From the NCBI GenBank assembly GCA_029204225.1, contig CM055092.1, positions 47,166,777 to 47,230,776 of the forward strand: a stretch of 64,000 nucleotides of DNA, in the 5' to 3' direction. Numbering within the stretch: the first letter of the stretch is position 1; each line of letters starts with the position of its first letter. The notes below the pieces were generated by a model, which was not told the origin of the DNA, ran no database searches, and was given only the letters and a program-made list of their open reading frames with translations. The translations under genes and the position numbers were made by a program. The stretch is from Diphasiastrum complanatum. Its lineage: Eukaryota; Streptophyta; Lycopodiopsida; Lycopodiales; Lycopodiaceae. This document shows positions 1 through 12,586 of this stretch, in pieces.

Positions 1-508
1 ACACCAATCACATTTGGGGTGAATATGATAAACATAGCATGGCTGTCAACGGAGCCTATTGAGAACCCAGTGGACGATGATCTAGTCCCTTGGCAACATG
101 CTCTAACTTATAATAAGGAGGTTGAGCTAACTGATGAATAGGTCCTACACCACATGGACCCAGATCGTTACGGAACCAAGAAGGTACTAGCTCAACCACC
201 ACAAAAGTCTGCTATGGCGAAAGTCTCAAGGATCGATCCACCCAAGACACTTGTGAATAAGAAGAATCAGTTGAAGCAACGCTACAACTAGGTGATCCGA
301 TGGAGTGACCTACCCGAATAATAGCTACAGTAGACATTGATATTCGTAACCATGAGACGAATGTCACAGCAGCCTCGAAGAAAGACAACAAGGATGAACC
401 CACCAAAATGACAAAAAAGAGCAAAAAGAAGGTGTTGGATTCCTTAAAGTCAATCAAGTTGGACTCAGATACAGCTTCATCTTCTACACAGGTGACAGAA
501 AATAAAAA
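1..508 (+). pseudogene. Ty3/gypsy polyprotein, region upstream of RT (broken)
   Basis: The first reading frame is open from position 1 to a stop at 139-141, then several stops follow before the RT frame opens at 509. The encoded stretch is acidic and hydrophilic and resembles the poorly conserved segment between protease and reverse transcriptase in plant Ty3/gypsy polyproteins. No protease D-S/T-G motif is visible, so gag and protease, if they existed, lie to the left of the window. It is assigned to the gypsy element only because it leads directly into the RT on the same strand. Confidence 0.5.
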
Positions 509-1560
509 ATGACCAGTCGGGCCAAGATCAATATGCTGAAAGAGGAATCTCGACGAGCTCCAGTTCACGAGATGCCTAATACTTTCAAGAATTATACATT
601 GGACGACGTGGTAATCATGATGCCGCAAGCCCAACGAGAACCTGATCAAAGTCAGGCACCAGCGGAACAAGTCTTCGAGGGACCTGCGCGAACACAGCCG
701 ATGAATCTTGCGGAACCAGGAGAAGAAGAAAGGATAGTGCATGTGAGAGAGCAGTTAACACCCACGCAGTTCAAGAGACTACGATCCTTGTTGGTGGAAT
801 ATAAGGACTGTTTTGCCTGGAGCTATAGTGATCTAAAGGGCATTCCGTCAACAGTAGTCCAACATACCATACCCTTGGTGGACGGAGCAGTCCCCATGGT
901 GAACGGTTACTAACGCTGCAACCCGAATTATACAGAACTGATCAAGCAAGAGTTGCAAAAGCTGATGGACGCAGATTTCATTTACAAAATCGAGCACACG
1001 GAATGGGTATCGCCAATAGTTATAGTACCCAAAAAGAATGGCAAAATGCAGATCTGTGTGAATTTGAAGGCGCTTAATGCAATCACAAAAAAGGACCATT
1101 TCTCTTTACCATTTACGGAAAGTGTCCTTGATAGAGTAGCTGGCGACGAAGCCTATAGTTTTTTGGACGGCTTCAGCAGCTACAACCAGGTGAAAATAGC
1201 CCCCAGCACCAGCACAAGACAACATTTGCCACAGAATGGAGAACTTATGCCTATAAAGTGATGCCATTCGGACTTTGCAATGCCCCAAGCACTTTCCAAC
1301 GAGTCATGCAGGCGGCATTCAAAGATTATTTGCAAAAAAATTTGGAAATTTTCTTGGACGATTTGTGCGTGCATGGACCGGATTCAGAACACTTATCCAA
1401 TTTGGAGAAGGTGCTACAAAAATGGCACAAATACCAGATCTACCTGAATTCAGAAAAATGTCAATTTTGGGTGACACATGGCTTGATACTCGGCCATATA
1501 GTGTCAAGACACGGGATCGCCACAGATCTATCAAAGATCAGGATCATTATTGATCTACCA
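509..1560 (+). pseudogene. Ty3/gypsy reverse transcriptase domain (broken)
   Basis: Reverse transcriptase of an LTR retrotransposon, which copies element RNA into cDNA in cytoplasmic particles. Visible landmarks are the N-terminal approach (KDCFAWSYSDLKGI), VSPIVIVPKKNGKMQ, SFLDGFSSYNQ (the usual D-G-F/Y-S-G-Y-N-Q box), MPFGLCNAPSTFQ, and the catalytic box as F-L-D-D with the Asp pair at 1357-1362. Lesions: an in-frame TAA at 911-913, and a frameshift near 1195-1205 in a run of C, after which reading continues in another frame from 1258. The first residue of the usual Y-x-D-D is Phe. The copy is certainly non-functional but all RT blocks are still recognisable. Confidence 0.92.
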
Positions 1561-2133
1561 CCATCGGGGACGATCCGCGAGGTCTACATTTTCATGGGTC
1601 ATGCTAACTATCATAGGATCTTCATTCTTGATTTTGCGGAGTTAGCCAGACCAATTTACAAGCTCACAACGGATCCACATTGGAATGAGAAAGCTCTAAA
1701 GGCTTTCCAAAAGATTAAGGATGCATTGGTCTCAACACCAACCTTACGACCACCCAATTGGTCCATTGAGTTTCACGTGCATACAAACGCATCGAAGTAT
1801 GCAGTTGGAGCAGTCTTAACCCAGTCAGGTGGACACCCAATCCGGTTCGCAAGCCGACAGCTCAGTGATACCGAAATGAACTATTCAACCACAGAGCGGG
1901 AAGCACTGGCAATGATCTATGCGGTTAAGAAGTTTCGACACTATTTGATGGCCAAACATTTTGCTTTTTATACGGACCATCAACCCTTGCTATATCTCGT
2001 TAATAAAACTTGCAACACCAGGAGAATCACCAGATGGCTCCTTCTGTTGTTGGAATTTGATTTTTGGATAGTAGTTCGCAAGGGAAAACAACACTACATG
2101 GCATATCATGTGTCACGAATCAAGGGAAAGTAG
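1561..2133 (+). pseudogene. Ty3/gypsy RNase H domain (catalytic Asp changed)
   Basis: Follows the RT in the same frame and would degrade the RNA strand of the RNA/DNA hybrid. The connection segment (FMGHANYHRIFI, ELARPIYKLT) and the RNase H blocks FHVHTNASKYAVGAVL, TTEREALAMIYAVKKFRHYL and FYTDHQPLLYL are present. In active gypsy RNase H the first block reads T-D-A-S; here the Asp is Asn, so the first metal-binding carboxylate is lost. The Glu (TTERE) and second Asp (YTDH) remain. The frame ends at a TAG at 2131-2133, where intact elements read on to integrase. Confidence 0.9.
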
Positions 2134-3448
2134 ATTGCAACCCAACCCGACGATGAGCTGGCAGATGCTACCTTATTTTACGTGGACACAGTACCAGAAT
2201 GGGTTGCCGACATTGTTGAATATCTAATGTGGGGCCAACCAGACAAATCACTACCAAAGGCAGAACAATGAAAATTGATCTTGAAGGCTAGACCTTATCA
2301 GCTGATTGCCAGCCAGTTGTATCGAAGAGGTCCAGACGGAATTCTTCGGCGGTGTATTCTTCCTCATGAGGCCACCCAGATCATTTCGCTTTCACATGAA
2401 GGCATGGGTGGAGGTCATTTTGCATCTGACATTACAGTTCGCAAGATCCTGCAATCAGGATGTTGGTGGCCAACGATTCATAAAGATACGGAGGAATACT
2501 TGAAAAAGTGCAATGTGTGCCAAAGGGCAAGGAGACCAACGAGATTGAACTATGATCTACTGCAGCCAATCTTAGCCCAAACACTGTTTGAAAAATGGGG
2601 ATTGGATTATATTGGTCCATTTCAGCCTGCAGCAAGGAGTTCCCAGGCTCGATACATAATCGTAGCCACAGACTACCTCACCAAATGGGTCGAAGCCAAG
2701 GCAGTAAGAGTAGCTGATGCTAGGACCATTGCCAAGTTCCTTTATGAAAATATCATTGTGCGCTTCGGATTCCCGGTGGAACTAGTCAGTGATCGCGGAA
2801 GCCATTTCATCAACGAGACCATCAAGGTCCTGTTGGAGGAATTCTTCGTGATCCACAGAACCAGTATGCCTTATTATCCTCGGGGTAATGGGCAAGCAGA
2901 ATCATCCAATAAGATCATGTGTAGCGTGCTCACAAAAGCAGTTGAATAGCAGATCAGATTGGGAACACAAGTTGCATGCTGCACTGTGGGCATTCAGGAC
3001 AGCATATAAAGGGAGCACTAATCAAACACCCTTCCAATTGGTATATGGTCAGGATGTTGTGATGTCAGTAGAGTTTTTAGTTCCTTCATTAAGGATTGCC
3101 ACCGCGCAACGTCTTAATGAGTCCAGATCTCTACAGCTACGCCATGAAGCTCTGCATAAATTCTATGAAACATGCTTACTAGTTGTGCATGCACTAGCGG
3201 CTGAAAAGAAAAGATGCAAAGCTTGGTATAATCGCAGATTACAAAAGAAGGATCTTCGTTCAAGAGATCTGGTCCTGATGTATAAAACCAAGGAGATCAA
3301 GGGGAAGTTAAAACTCACGGGCGAAGGTCCTTATAGGATCAAGAAAATTCTTAATCAGGGAGCCTTGAACTTAGAAAAGCTAGATGGGACGCCATTCCAC
3401 ACACCCATCAACGGTAGCCGGTTGCACAAGTACTGGCCACCACAATGA
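2134..3448 (+). pseudogene. Ty3/gypsy integrase, to the end of pol (broken)
   Basis: Integrase would insert the cDNA into the genome. The frame continues from the RNase H after its stop, with a further TGA at 2269-2271. The zinc-binding HHCC segment (two His near 2395-2415, then C-N-V-C-Q near 2510) is followed by the DDE core: Asp in LDYIGPF, Asp in VSDRGSHF and Glu in GNGQAESSNK. A TAG at 2947-2949 coincides with a frameshift. The C-terminal part (HAALWAFRTAYK, TPFQLVYGQDVVM, GEGPYRIKKI) continues in another frame to a natural stop at 3446-3448. The C-terminal end resembles plant gypsy elements without a chromodomain, but the lineage was not fixed. Confidence 0.9.
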
Positions 3449-3460
3449 GACAGATCCAGA

Positions 3461-3472
3461 TTGGGGGTGGTA
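3461..3472 (+). other. Polypurine tract before the gypsy 3' LTR
   Basis: TTGGGGGTGGTA lies 13 bp after the pol stop and directly before TGTTAC, the expected arrangement of the plus-strand primer and LTR start in a Ty3/gypsy element. Confidence 0.65.
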
Positions 3473-3690
3473 TGTTACAAAAAGCTAATCTGCTCAGCCA
3501 TCATCGCTAGATCTAAGGAGATCAAGCCAAATCAAGCTAAATCCATCAACATTAGGGCTCTTTTTGGACTCAAAAAGGGCCTCTTCCTTGCCTAAACATG
3601 TTTGCTAATTGTCTTACGTGGCAGTTCACCATGGGTTTATCATGAGTTAAGTCACACTTCAATAGGTTATCAAGGACAAGTAATTCAATG

Positions 3691-4552
3691 TAGTTTAAAA
3701 TCTAAATAAAAAGATGTCCAAGAGATTTTCAAGGCCTTCAAAAAACCGTTTTATACCTTGAATTGAAAAAAAAGGGGGCCCAATATTTCATTAGGCCCCC
3801 AAATTGAAAAATAAATTCAAAAAAAAAAATGGGGGAGAGGGCATGGAGTATAACCCCTCCCCCCCAACTTGTACACCCGCCCCCTTGTCATTTTCTCTCC
3901 CCCATACCCCCCTCGTACCCGCTCCCTCTCCCTCCCATCGCACAGTCTCCTTTCCCCGAGGCCACTGGCGATATTGCACGCATAGCAGCCTGGGGGAGAC
4001 ACATAAACCCCTCCCCCCCCCCCCTCCCCCCCCCCTCCCCCCCTCCTCTTTTCTCACTGTCCGGACGAGGGAAAGGGAAGGGGGGGCTTCCCAAAATGCA
4101 GGCTTGGTTATGGGGCAGAGGATGGCGCGCCAACAGGAGCCGGCGGTCTGAAGTGTGTAGTGTGCACACTTCGGGCCGCTAACCCATGTTGGCGTGCCAT
4201 CCTCTGCCCTCAATGCCCTCACTTCAGGCCCCTGCTGGCACACCTCATCCTCACTTCATGGACATCGAGAAGGCGCTGCAGGGGATGGGTGTTAATGTGT
4301 CTCCCCTGGGCTGCTGTGCATGTAATTGGGCCAACGGCTCAGGGGGGAAGGAGAATGCGCGACGAGGAGGGGGAGGGAGTGGGTACAAGGGGGTGTGGGG
4401 GAGAGAAAATGACAAGGGGGGGGGTGTGTGTGTACAAGTGGGGGTGGGCGTTGTACCCCATGTCCCCCCCCCCAATTCAAGGTATAAAAATGGTTTTTTG
4501 AAGGCCTTGAAAATCTCTTGGACATCTTTTTATTTAGATTTCAAATTTGAGC
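3691..4552. mobile_element. Foldback (long inverted repeat) element
   Basis: Two inverted arms meet near 4160. The outer part at 3697-3768 pairs with 4484-4550 (for example AAGATGTCCAAGAGATTTTC on the left and its complement on the right). The middle part carries C-rich and G-rich tracts in opposite order, and the inner part pairs GGGCAGAGGATGGC (around 4114) with GCCATCCTCTGCCC (around 4196). A weaker outer inverted pair occurs at 3541-3587 and 4719-4760. No coding capacity and no clear target duplication were found. Such long-armed, non-coding structures are typical of foldback or MULE-derived non-autonomous elements; the superfamily is not determined. Confidence 0.7.
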
Positions 4553-5084
4553 CTTATCACATAATCATTACAAGTAGAGTTAAAGGAGAGTTAGTGGTGG
4601 GTTAGAATTTATAGATCTAATTTACAAAATTGGATGTGCCATGTCATATGGACCACTCCATCTCAATTGTCACTCTTTTATTGGTACACATGTCATCATT
4701 AACACTAATTATAATTAGTGAAGAGGCCCTTTTTGAGTCCAAAAAGGGCCCTAATGGATTCAACCAAATCTGGAAAGATCGAAAAAATCCATCAGAATCC
4801 AAGGAGGATCCAAATTCTGATAGGATAAAAAAGGAAGCAGATCATCAGATTGACTGATGGATCTACTACCAGGAATCCATCAAAACTTTCAGAGAACTAC
4901 CAACAGACAGATAAAGCCTGGATGAAGCTGATTACCAGTTTACAAAAGTTAAAAATCAGAAAATCTCGAAATCTCGTCAAAAAACACTCTGAAAGAGCAC
5001 TTTTTTCGTGATTTTTTGAGATCCCCTGGGAGATAGCTCTTGAAAATCAAACAGTTACCAGATCTAACCTAGATGCATCCATGA

Positions 5085-5500
5085 AAATTTCTGCGAGAGT
5101 TTCTGATGGAGGAATCATCATTTTTTAGTGTATGCGAGAGTTTTCATAAGCAAAATTTTCAGAACCCTCGCAGAGCATCAAGATCATCTTACCAACCCTC
5201 GCAAGGTGCCTAAATGAAATTAGAGCAGTGAAATTAGCGTTCCTACATGGTCTGATCTTGAAAATCCACTCACTGGAACAAGTTGTGCGAAAGATGACTT
5301 CCTGCAAGAGTTGAACCCTCGCAGACAGCCTGAACCCTCGCAGAACCTTCGCATAGCAATCAAATCACCTTCTAAACTCTCGCAGACTTACTTGAGTTCT
5401 TAGAATTTTGTGAAGAAGGTGTCTGCCAAAATTTGGGTAGAACTGAACAAGGGAAAGTGGATTTCACCTAATACGCACTCTAAATTCCGCTATATAAGGG
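5085..5500 (+). promoter_or_regulatory. Repeated CTCGCAGA motif cluster upstream of a TATA box
   Basis: Between about 5090 and 5385 the octamer CTCGCAGA or a close variant, in either orientation (TCTGCGAG, TATGCGAG), appears about eight times. A TATA box, TATATAAG, follows at 5491. The arrangement resembles clustered enhancer motifs in a retrotransposon U3. No trans-acting factor can be named from the motif alone. Confidence 0.4.
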
Positions 5501-5740
5501 CTGAATTTGAGTCATTTGTCACCTTTGCTTTCCATTGAAAGTACCAAGTTTTCTGTTTTTGACCAAACTTTCTACCAGCTATCATCTGCTCATATTAAAC
5601 ATCGATCTGCGCTCTGAACTACAATCATTGTCATCCAACACTCATTATTCTCATTTTTCTATTGTTTCCACATCTTTTTCCATTTTCCACCCTTTTTTTT
5701 ACTTTTCCGACGTTTTTGACCACTGATCATCATTGCTAAC

Positions 5741-8700
5741 ATGGCCTCATCATCCTCTGAAGACTCTGGTGCCAAACAGGTAATCATCCGTGACATCCCT
5801 GAGGCCACACAGATTTGGCCTTTACCCGTTGACGGTCTGATCTAACCATGGCTGCAGACAGCCGGCCCACTCCTTGAAGCAATGGATTTTTACCCGACGC
5901 TGTTCCATTCGGGGACTCGCCCTTCACGCTTACGCCACCTGGGACGAGGTCAAGGCTCGTTTCCACTTCCTGTACCAAGGTACCACGTACAAGGTCAGGA
6001 TTAACGCCGACTCGATGGTCACCGTTGGCATTATGTCGGTGATCGTCAACTCATCTCCCATCGCCACGCCAAAGCTCTGATCAAACCATTCGTCACTCAA
6101 ACCACACCAGAAATTCCCATCCAGACTAACAATGGTTACCTGATAGAAGATATCACGAAACCCGTCATTCAAGCGGCTGCGCATCTATTGAATAACTTTC
6201 TATTTATTTCAACATTTCGCAAGGACATAATCCAGTCTACGCTGCTGAGTCAGATAGTGGAATCCTTTATGGAATTCCCTAACCCCTCCGTTGTGCTATA
6301 TGACTTGCATAGCTTTCTTATTCAAGAACTAACCAACTCCATCAAATCCAACAACCGTGAGTGAATCGCAGCAGGCCCCCTATTGTGTAATTTTGCCTGT
6401 GCACTTCTCAAGGCAAAAGTGCGCGACTTCCAACGCTCATCCCTCCTGTCTACTCTTGTACCACATACTAACCTTTATCCGCCATCTCAAGCATCTACCT
6501 CCTCCCAACCTGCAGTCATTAACACAACGGCCAGCAAACGAATGAGTGGTGCTGCCTCTACCTCCACACCCCCATCGGTTACCTGAAGACGTGTTTCCAC
6601 CACCGCATTAACCACTCCATCAACCACCGCCACTTTCACTTCCGTGCAATCCTCCAATCCAATCTCTGTTGTCGCTACCTCTCTCTCCGCTCCATCCACA
6701 TCTATTTCTGTGTCCATCCCCGTTTTCTCCGTTGATACCACTCCTATCTCAGCTCCATTATCCACAACTCCATCCATCACCATCACATCCTCCATCACTC
6801 CTGCCACCACCGTTACCCCTCTCACATTTAATCCTTCTGATTCACAACTGTCCCCCGACACTCTGGGATGGATGCAAGTTATAAATTTTTCACCCCCATG
6901 CCAGACACTTTATGCTCCATCCTCACCTTCTTCCATACTCCACACCACCCTTCAGTTCCCCACTGTTCCTCCCATCCTCTCGTTCGGACAAACCGTTCTC
7001 ACCCCTGTTTCCACAGTTGTTTCTCACACCCCACCCGCTTCGCCAACAAAGGTTGCCGAGGGCAGCCAATTGCTGTCTGATGACGCATTTGTACAAACAA
7101 TTTTTGTATCATCACCAGATCGGGCTAACCCTACCGCCTTAGATGGCATCAGGACAAATGAAAATCGGATCGAAGACAATGACGACATAATTCCACAAGT
7201 CGTCGGGGCCGATACAACACAAGCCCCTGCCAGTGCCAGTGTACCAGCTGCTCCCACGGATCTAACGACGACGTACCAAACTCTAGGAAAATACATCCTG
7301 GATGCGGTAGCGGCCAAAGCTATCCTGGAAAGCAGGGTACTACATTTGACAACGAGTAATACACAGCTGCAAGCAGACGTCACTAAGCTGCAACAAGAGC
7401 TATTTTTGGCTCAGCAACACGAACAAGTAGGGCACCAGGAGATTGCCAAACTGCAGCAGAAGGAGGAGGGCCTAAACAAATATATTCAAAGCCTCTCCAA
7501 AGCATTGCTGACTGAGGCCTCCACAAAGGTGCGGGAGCTTCAAGCTGAAGCATCCCAATGGCTTGCCCCCATCCGAACACAACTTACACTTTTGGAAGCA
7601 AAGAACACGCGCCTGGGGACGGAGGTCAAAGCCTTACAAGACAAAAAGCTTGTCTGGTTAGCTCAATCTACACCAGACACAAGGCCGCTTTCCCAATCAG
7701 AGATGAATCTTCTACGACGTCAGGTTCAGATTTATAGCCAAACCCTCAACAGCTACCAAGCGAAGTTCAGTAAGTATCAGGCAAGTGCAACGCAAGAGCT
7801 CGCCCAGGCCAAGCAAGCCCTCAAGGCGTGCCAACAATACATGGAAACGAAGGCCCAGCCCACCCCCGTGGTAATTCCACCGCCACCTAATTTTGACGCT
7901 GCACAAGCTAGTACCAGCCAAGATCAGAGCCAACAGGCAGCAGGGGGATTTCAACCAGATCAAGGGTTTGGCCAAGACCAAGGGCAAACAGATGCGGCTG
8001 TTGAGACGCGAGACCAGAGCCAAGGTGCAACCACCAGCCAAAGCCAAGCAACATCATCCAGAGGTTCGCGTACGATATATGCCAGTCGGGCCTTCCGAAG
8101 ATCGAAGTCCGTGGAGGAGAACATCAATGAATTTTTATCCAAATATCCCCACGAGTCATCAAGAAGCGGCTGGCAGATATCATTCTCAGCTCAGACCATC
8201 AAGGGAAAAGAACTGCAAGCCTTACCCGCCCTCCAACCACAACCGGAGTGGCGACAACAGTTATTTGAGAGAGACTCTGTGGCCATCAGGGCTTACGTGA
8301 CGAGTCCACAACAATTACGGGTGAACGCGCATTTTCTGACATGTCCAAGAAGATCCAAATGGGCGAAATGCGACACTCCTCTGGACCAGATCACACTGCA
8401 CAATTTTAACTGGCCAATCATCAAATCCGAATATGGGTAGACTATAGATATAGACGCCAGAAGGGCTCTCTCCGCATTCGCCAGTCACTACATCCATTGC
8501 CCCGATCCCACAGTCCGCGCGGTAGCCACTTACGCCCGGGACTTAGAATATTTAATGGGCATTGAAACAAAATGGGATGATTTCCTTCCCTCCATATTTT
8601 TTGATCCAAATAAGGCACTAGCTTCCGACAAAGTCGAAGACCAGCTGCCAGTCGCTCGCATATATTACCGAGCTACATTCCTTGGAGATCCCTGGACGAA

Positions 8701-8857
8701 ACGATTCCAAGCATGGGTGGATCAGGAATGGCTGACAGGAGTCCACAAGTCCTTCCACACACCAAAGGACTCGAAGAAACTTGACCGTCTCAACTTCATG
8801 GAAGACGTTACGGGCTATCTGATCCACCAGAGGTGGTCCAAGAGAACGCTATACTAA
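5741..8857 (+). pseudogene. Long unidentified ORF with coiled coil, broken
   Basis: Not recognised. A start at 5741 (MASSSSEDSG) opens a frame that is broken by a stop near 5843 and by frameshifts up to about 6600. A long open frame then runs 6644-8437 and, after one TAG at 8438-8440, on in the same frame to 8857. Order of parts: a globular-looking N-terminal region, a Ser/Thr/Pro-rich stretch (about 6644-7080), a long heptad-like coiled coil (about 7270-7650, then 7690-7850), a Gln/Gly-rich stretch (7910-8060), and a globular C-terminal part rich in Trp/Phe/Tyr (8100-8857). It is followed within 50 bp by an LTR start, and its last 100 bp recur at 14694 beside the same LTR start, so it belongs to an LTR element. 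It could be an extra ORF or an unusual gag; no zinc knuckle is seen. Confidence 0.5.
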
Positions 8858-8903
8858 ACCGGCAGAGTGCCGAGGGACCGGCACTACTTCAGGCCGCGGG
8901 TCC

Positions 8904-9720
8904 TGTTGGGGGTATTCCCAACAAAGTGTAAATAAATAAAATCCTCCAATAAAATGTGTTGCGAGGGCATGGCATCCTGTGTGTATAAGCCCATGGCCCA
9001 ATAAGCACGCAATTAAAGTTGCAAATAAAATAAACTTGACTTGGGCCTTGGAATTAAAATAAAACTAGAGGCCCAATGTCATTTTTAAACTTAGAGATTA
9101 CTTTTTAGAGTTGGGTCCAAATTGGGACTCACATGAATCTTGTGATTTCTAGTGTACTTTTTGTGGACCCTTGGATCAAGTTGGGTCCAGGATGAATGGA
9201 TAGGATCATTGTGAATATTAGCCAATAGAATTGAGGGGCAAGGGCCTTTCCCATTTTATAAAAAGGCACCATTTGTACACTATTTCCATGCTTAATGAGA
9301 AGGAAGAAACTCTACCAATTTTGGAAGAGAAGCATCCTCATTTGCAATTCAGTGCTTGCTACTGCTCTTGTTGTTTCCATTTGCTTTCAAGTTCATGCTT
9401 GTTGGTTTCAATAGTTTAAGTTTCTCCTTTAGCAAGTACAATGTGCATTTGAGCTAACCTCCACCCTCGCTCTCTATCTCTCTCTTTCTCTTCCCTTCTC
9501 AATCTCTTCTTCTCCATTCCTTCTCTTCAACCAAAACCATGATGAATATTAGTGTAGAGGAGTAGAGTTTAAGAGGAGTAGTATAGTGGTGAGTAGAGCT
9601 AAGGGAGAAAATAGGAAACTAACTAAAAGTAGCATCTATGCTTAGTTAGATACCTATCCAGTGATCTAACCTTTGTTGACAGGCGGACGAGCTATATTAC
9701 AAGATATCTTCGACCCCACA
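8904..9720 (+). repeat. Gypsy LTR with TATA box
   Basis: It begins TGTTGGGGGTATTCCC and ends CCCCACA, directly before a primer-binding site. A TATA box (TTATAAAAA) is near 9256. A diverged copy lies in inverted orientation at about 11800-12398. The left flank is the 3' end of the unidentified ORF element, and the right flank is a PBS. The same LTR is therefore a 3' LTR for one internal region and a 5' LTR for another, as expected after unequal or ectopic LTR recombination. Confidence 0.65.
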
Positions 9721-9739
9721 TTGGCGCTGTTGCCGGGAA
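9721..9739 (+). other. Gypsy primer-binding site
   Basis: TTGGCGCTGTTGCCGGGAA follows the LTR end with no gap. Plant Athila/Tat-type gypsy elements carry TGGCGCCGTTGCCGGGGA here, generally taken as complementary to tRNA-Asp. Two further TTGGCGYCGTTG-like copies follow at about 9790 and 9820. Confidence 0.65.
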
Positions 9740-10136
<397 letters not shown>

Positions 10137-10699
10137 TGGAGAAACCAAGAGAGTTTTCTTAGAATGAGAATGGAAGATGATATGTGGACCTGAGGTGAGG
10201 GTCTACTAATTCTAAAGTCCTAGCTTTAGAAAGTGTGACTTAAAAAGAACAAATCAACATAACATTGTTGTATAGAAAAAGAACTTTAACATTCAACCAC
10301 AAAATCATTCATTTAAGAGACTTGCTGAGGGGTCAAGATGGAAACCCCACCCCCTCCCCCCCCCGCCCCCGAAGGATTTTTTTTCTCTTTTGAAATTATG
10401 CAAGATCAATTGGCCTAAGGCCAATTACATATACAGTGGTTTTGGGAATATGATTTCTTAGATCTTTACATCGAACAAAAGTTACAGATTTTGGATCTTA
10501 AAGAATCTTATACCAATAAAAGTGGTTCCTTATGACATGCAAGGACTTACTGATCAAGAAAAGAGCATGCATAGGCATTTGACATCAGTAGGCATGACAT
10601 GCATGAATCCAATCCAACATGCAAGCTTCAATTCCAAATGCAAGCTTCAATTTCATACATGCAAGTTCCCAAATCAGACATGCAACTCCGAAATCAGAC

Positions 10700-10822
10700 A
10701 TGCATGACCATAAAGTTATGGATGATGTGACATGCAAAGTCATCAAGTCATGGATGGTGTGACATGCAAAGCCATCAAGTCATGGATGGTGTGACATGCA
10801 TGGCCATCAAGTCATGGATGGA
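10700..10822. repeat. Tandem repeat, unit about 32 bp, 3-4 copies
   Basis: The unit CATCAAGTCATGGATGG followed by a TGTGACATGCA-type segment recurs at about 10740, 10774 and 10806, with a diverged first copy near 10712. A looser array of CATGCAAGTTC/CAAATCAGACATGCA motifs precedes it (10600-10700). No gene is seen between 10131 and 10700. Confidence 0.85.
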
Positions 10823-10829
10823 AGTTTTG

Positions 10830-11590
<761 letters not shown>

Positions 11591-11799
11591 CCTAGTCTTT
11601 ATAGACTCGATTGAGCCTTCTTTATAGACTCGATTGAGCCTTCTTCAGGTACCGTCTTCAAGCTTTAAGAAGCTTCTTTAGATTCATTCTTTAGGTACTC
11701 TTCTTAGTACCTGCACATACCCTTAGAAAAAGGTTAGAAGTCATACCATCAAATGGTTCATCATTAGATTCTATTTCTAGAACCTGCATATCAAACTGT

Positions 11800-12398
11800 T
11801 AGCATTGCTCTACAGTTTCATTTCTTGTCTTCAGGGAATGATACCTGCACTCATAATTCATCAGTTAGAGTAATAAAAATACGTTTTATACAAAAAGAAT
11901 GGAAGACTGGATAGCCTTTATTTCTTGGTCAATTTGGTCTATACAATTTTACACGATACAATACAAAGGAAATGACTCCCTCTTATAGATTTTAGAGGTG
12001 AGCCTCCTTTACTCTCATTGGCCACTTCATTGGGACAAGGATTCTAATCCAAGCCTTTAAAATAAACACAACTTAAATCTATTGGTGCTAAGAAAGCACA
12101 AGGGCACTCACCTGATTCATGTGAGTTTTAAGTTGGGCCCTTTTAGCTTTTTTATTTGCAACTTGACTTAGGGCCTCTAATGTCATTTTAGAGTTTTAAG
12201 CCCCTAGTCTCTTATTCCTAGGAATTACAACTTGCTACTTGTGCTCAGTGGTGGCTGGGCTTATACACACAGGATGCCAGTGCCTTGCACTTATTATTCT
12301 ACTGTACTATGGCGGGGCCCACTAGGCAAGGCTTGGCCAACAGTATTTTAAGTGATGGGACCCACTTATTTATTTGTATACATGAAATACCCACAATA
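11800..12398 (-). repeat. Gypsy LTR, minus-strand copy (diverged)
   Basis: Read on the minus strand, from 12398 leftwards, it aligns with the LTR at 8904-9720. Shared blocks are GGGTATTC, CATCCTGTGTGTATAAGCCC, the GGCCCTAAGTCAAG-like block, ACTCACATGAATC and a TATA-like CTATAAGAGG. The internal sequence just before it (minus strand, about 12399-12460, CCGAGGGACCG...) matches 8870-8900. It is therefore the 3' LTR of the minus-strand element whose gag is at 12587-14456. The left end was not fixed. Confidence 0.65.
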
Positions 12399-12586
12399 GG
12401 GTCCACGGCCCGAACTAGTGTCGGTCCCTCGGCACTAGGCTGCAATTGTCGTGAAGGACGCTGTTGTCGGTTCTTTTATTGTTGGGACATGGTGCTTCAG
12501 GAAAAGCGTGGATAGAATTCGCTTACGTAAAACCTGAGGCTTTATTAGATGATGGCGATTAGCAAGAACTAGGACTTGCCAGATTT

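Larger units (their letters stand above)
3473..5740 (+). repeat. Gypsy 3' LTR and downstream repeat DNA (right end uncertain)
   Basis: The LTR starts with TG at 3473 immediately after the polypurine tract. Its right end cannot be fixed because no second copy is in the window. It contains or is interrupted by the foldback element at 3691-4552. A TATA box at 5491-5497 preceded by repeated CTCGCAGA-type motifs is compatible with a U3 promoter, but could equally be the promoter of the ORF that begins at 5741. Apart from short spurious frames no gene is seen. Confidence 0.4.

Noticed and set aside
1-3448. Endogenous plant pararetrovirus
   Set aside because: An integrase with DDE core, a polypurine tract and an LTR start show a Ty3/gypsy retrotransposon; no movement or coat protein motif seen.
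3791-4605. Overlapping frames of 60-150 codons on both strands
   Set aside because: They come from C- and G-rich arms of the foldback element and mirror each other; no conserved protein.
6487-7383. Minus-strand frames (124 and 119 codons) opposite the long ORF
   Set aside because: Val/Ala/Ser-rich mirror of the Ser/Thr/Pro-rich plus-strand coding region.
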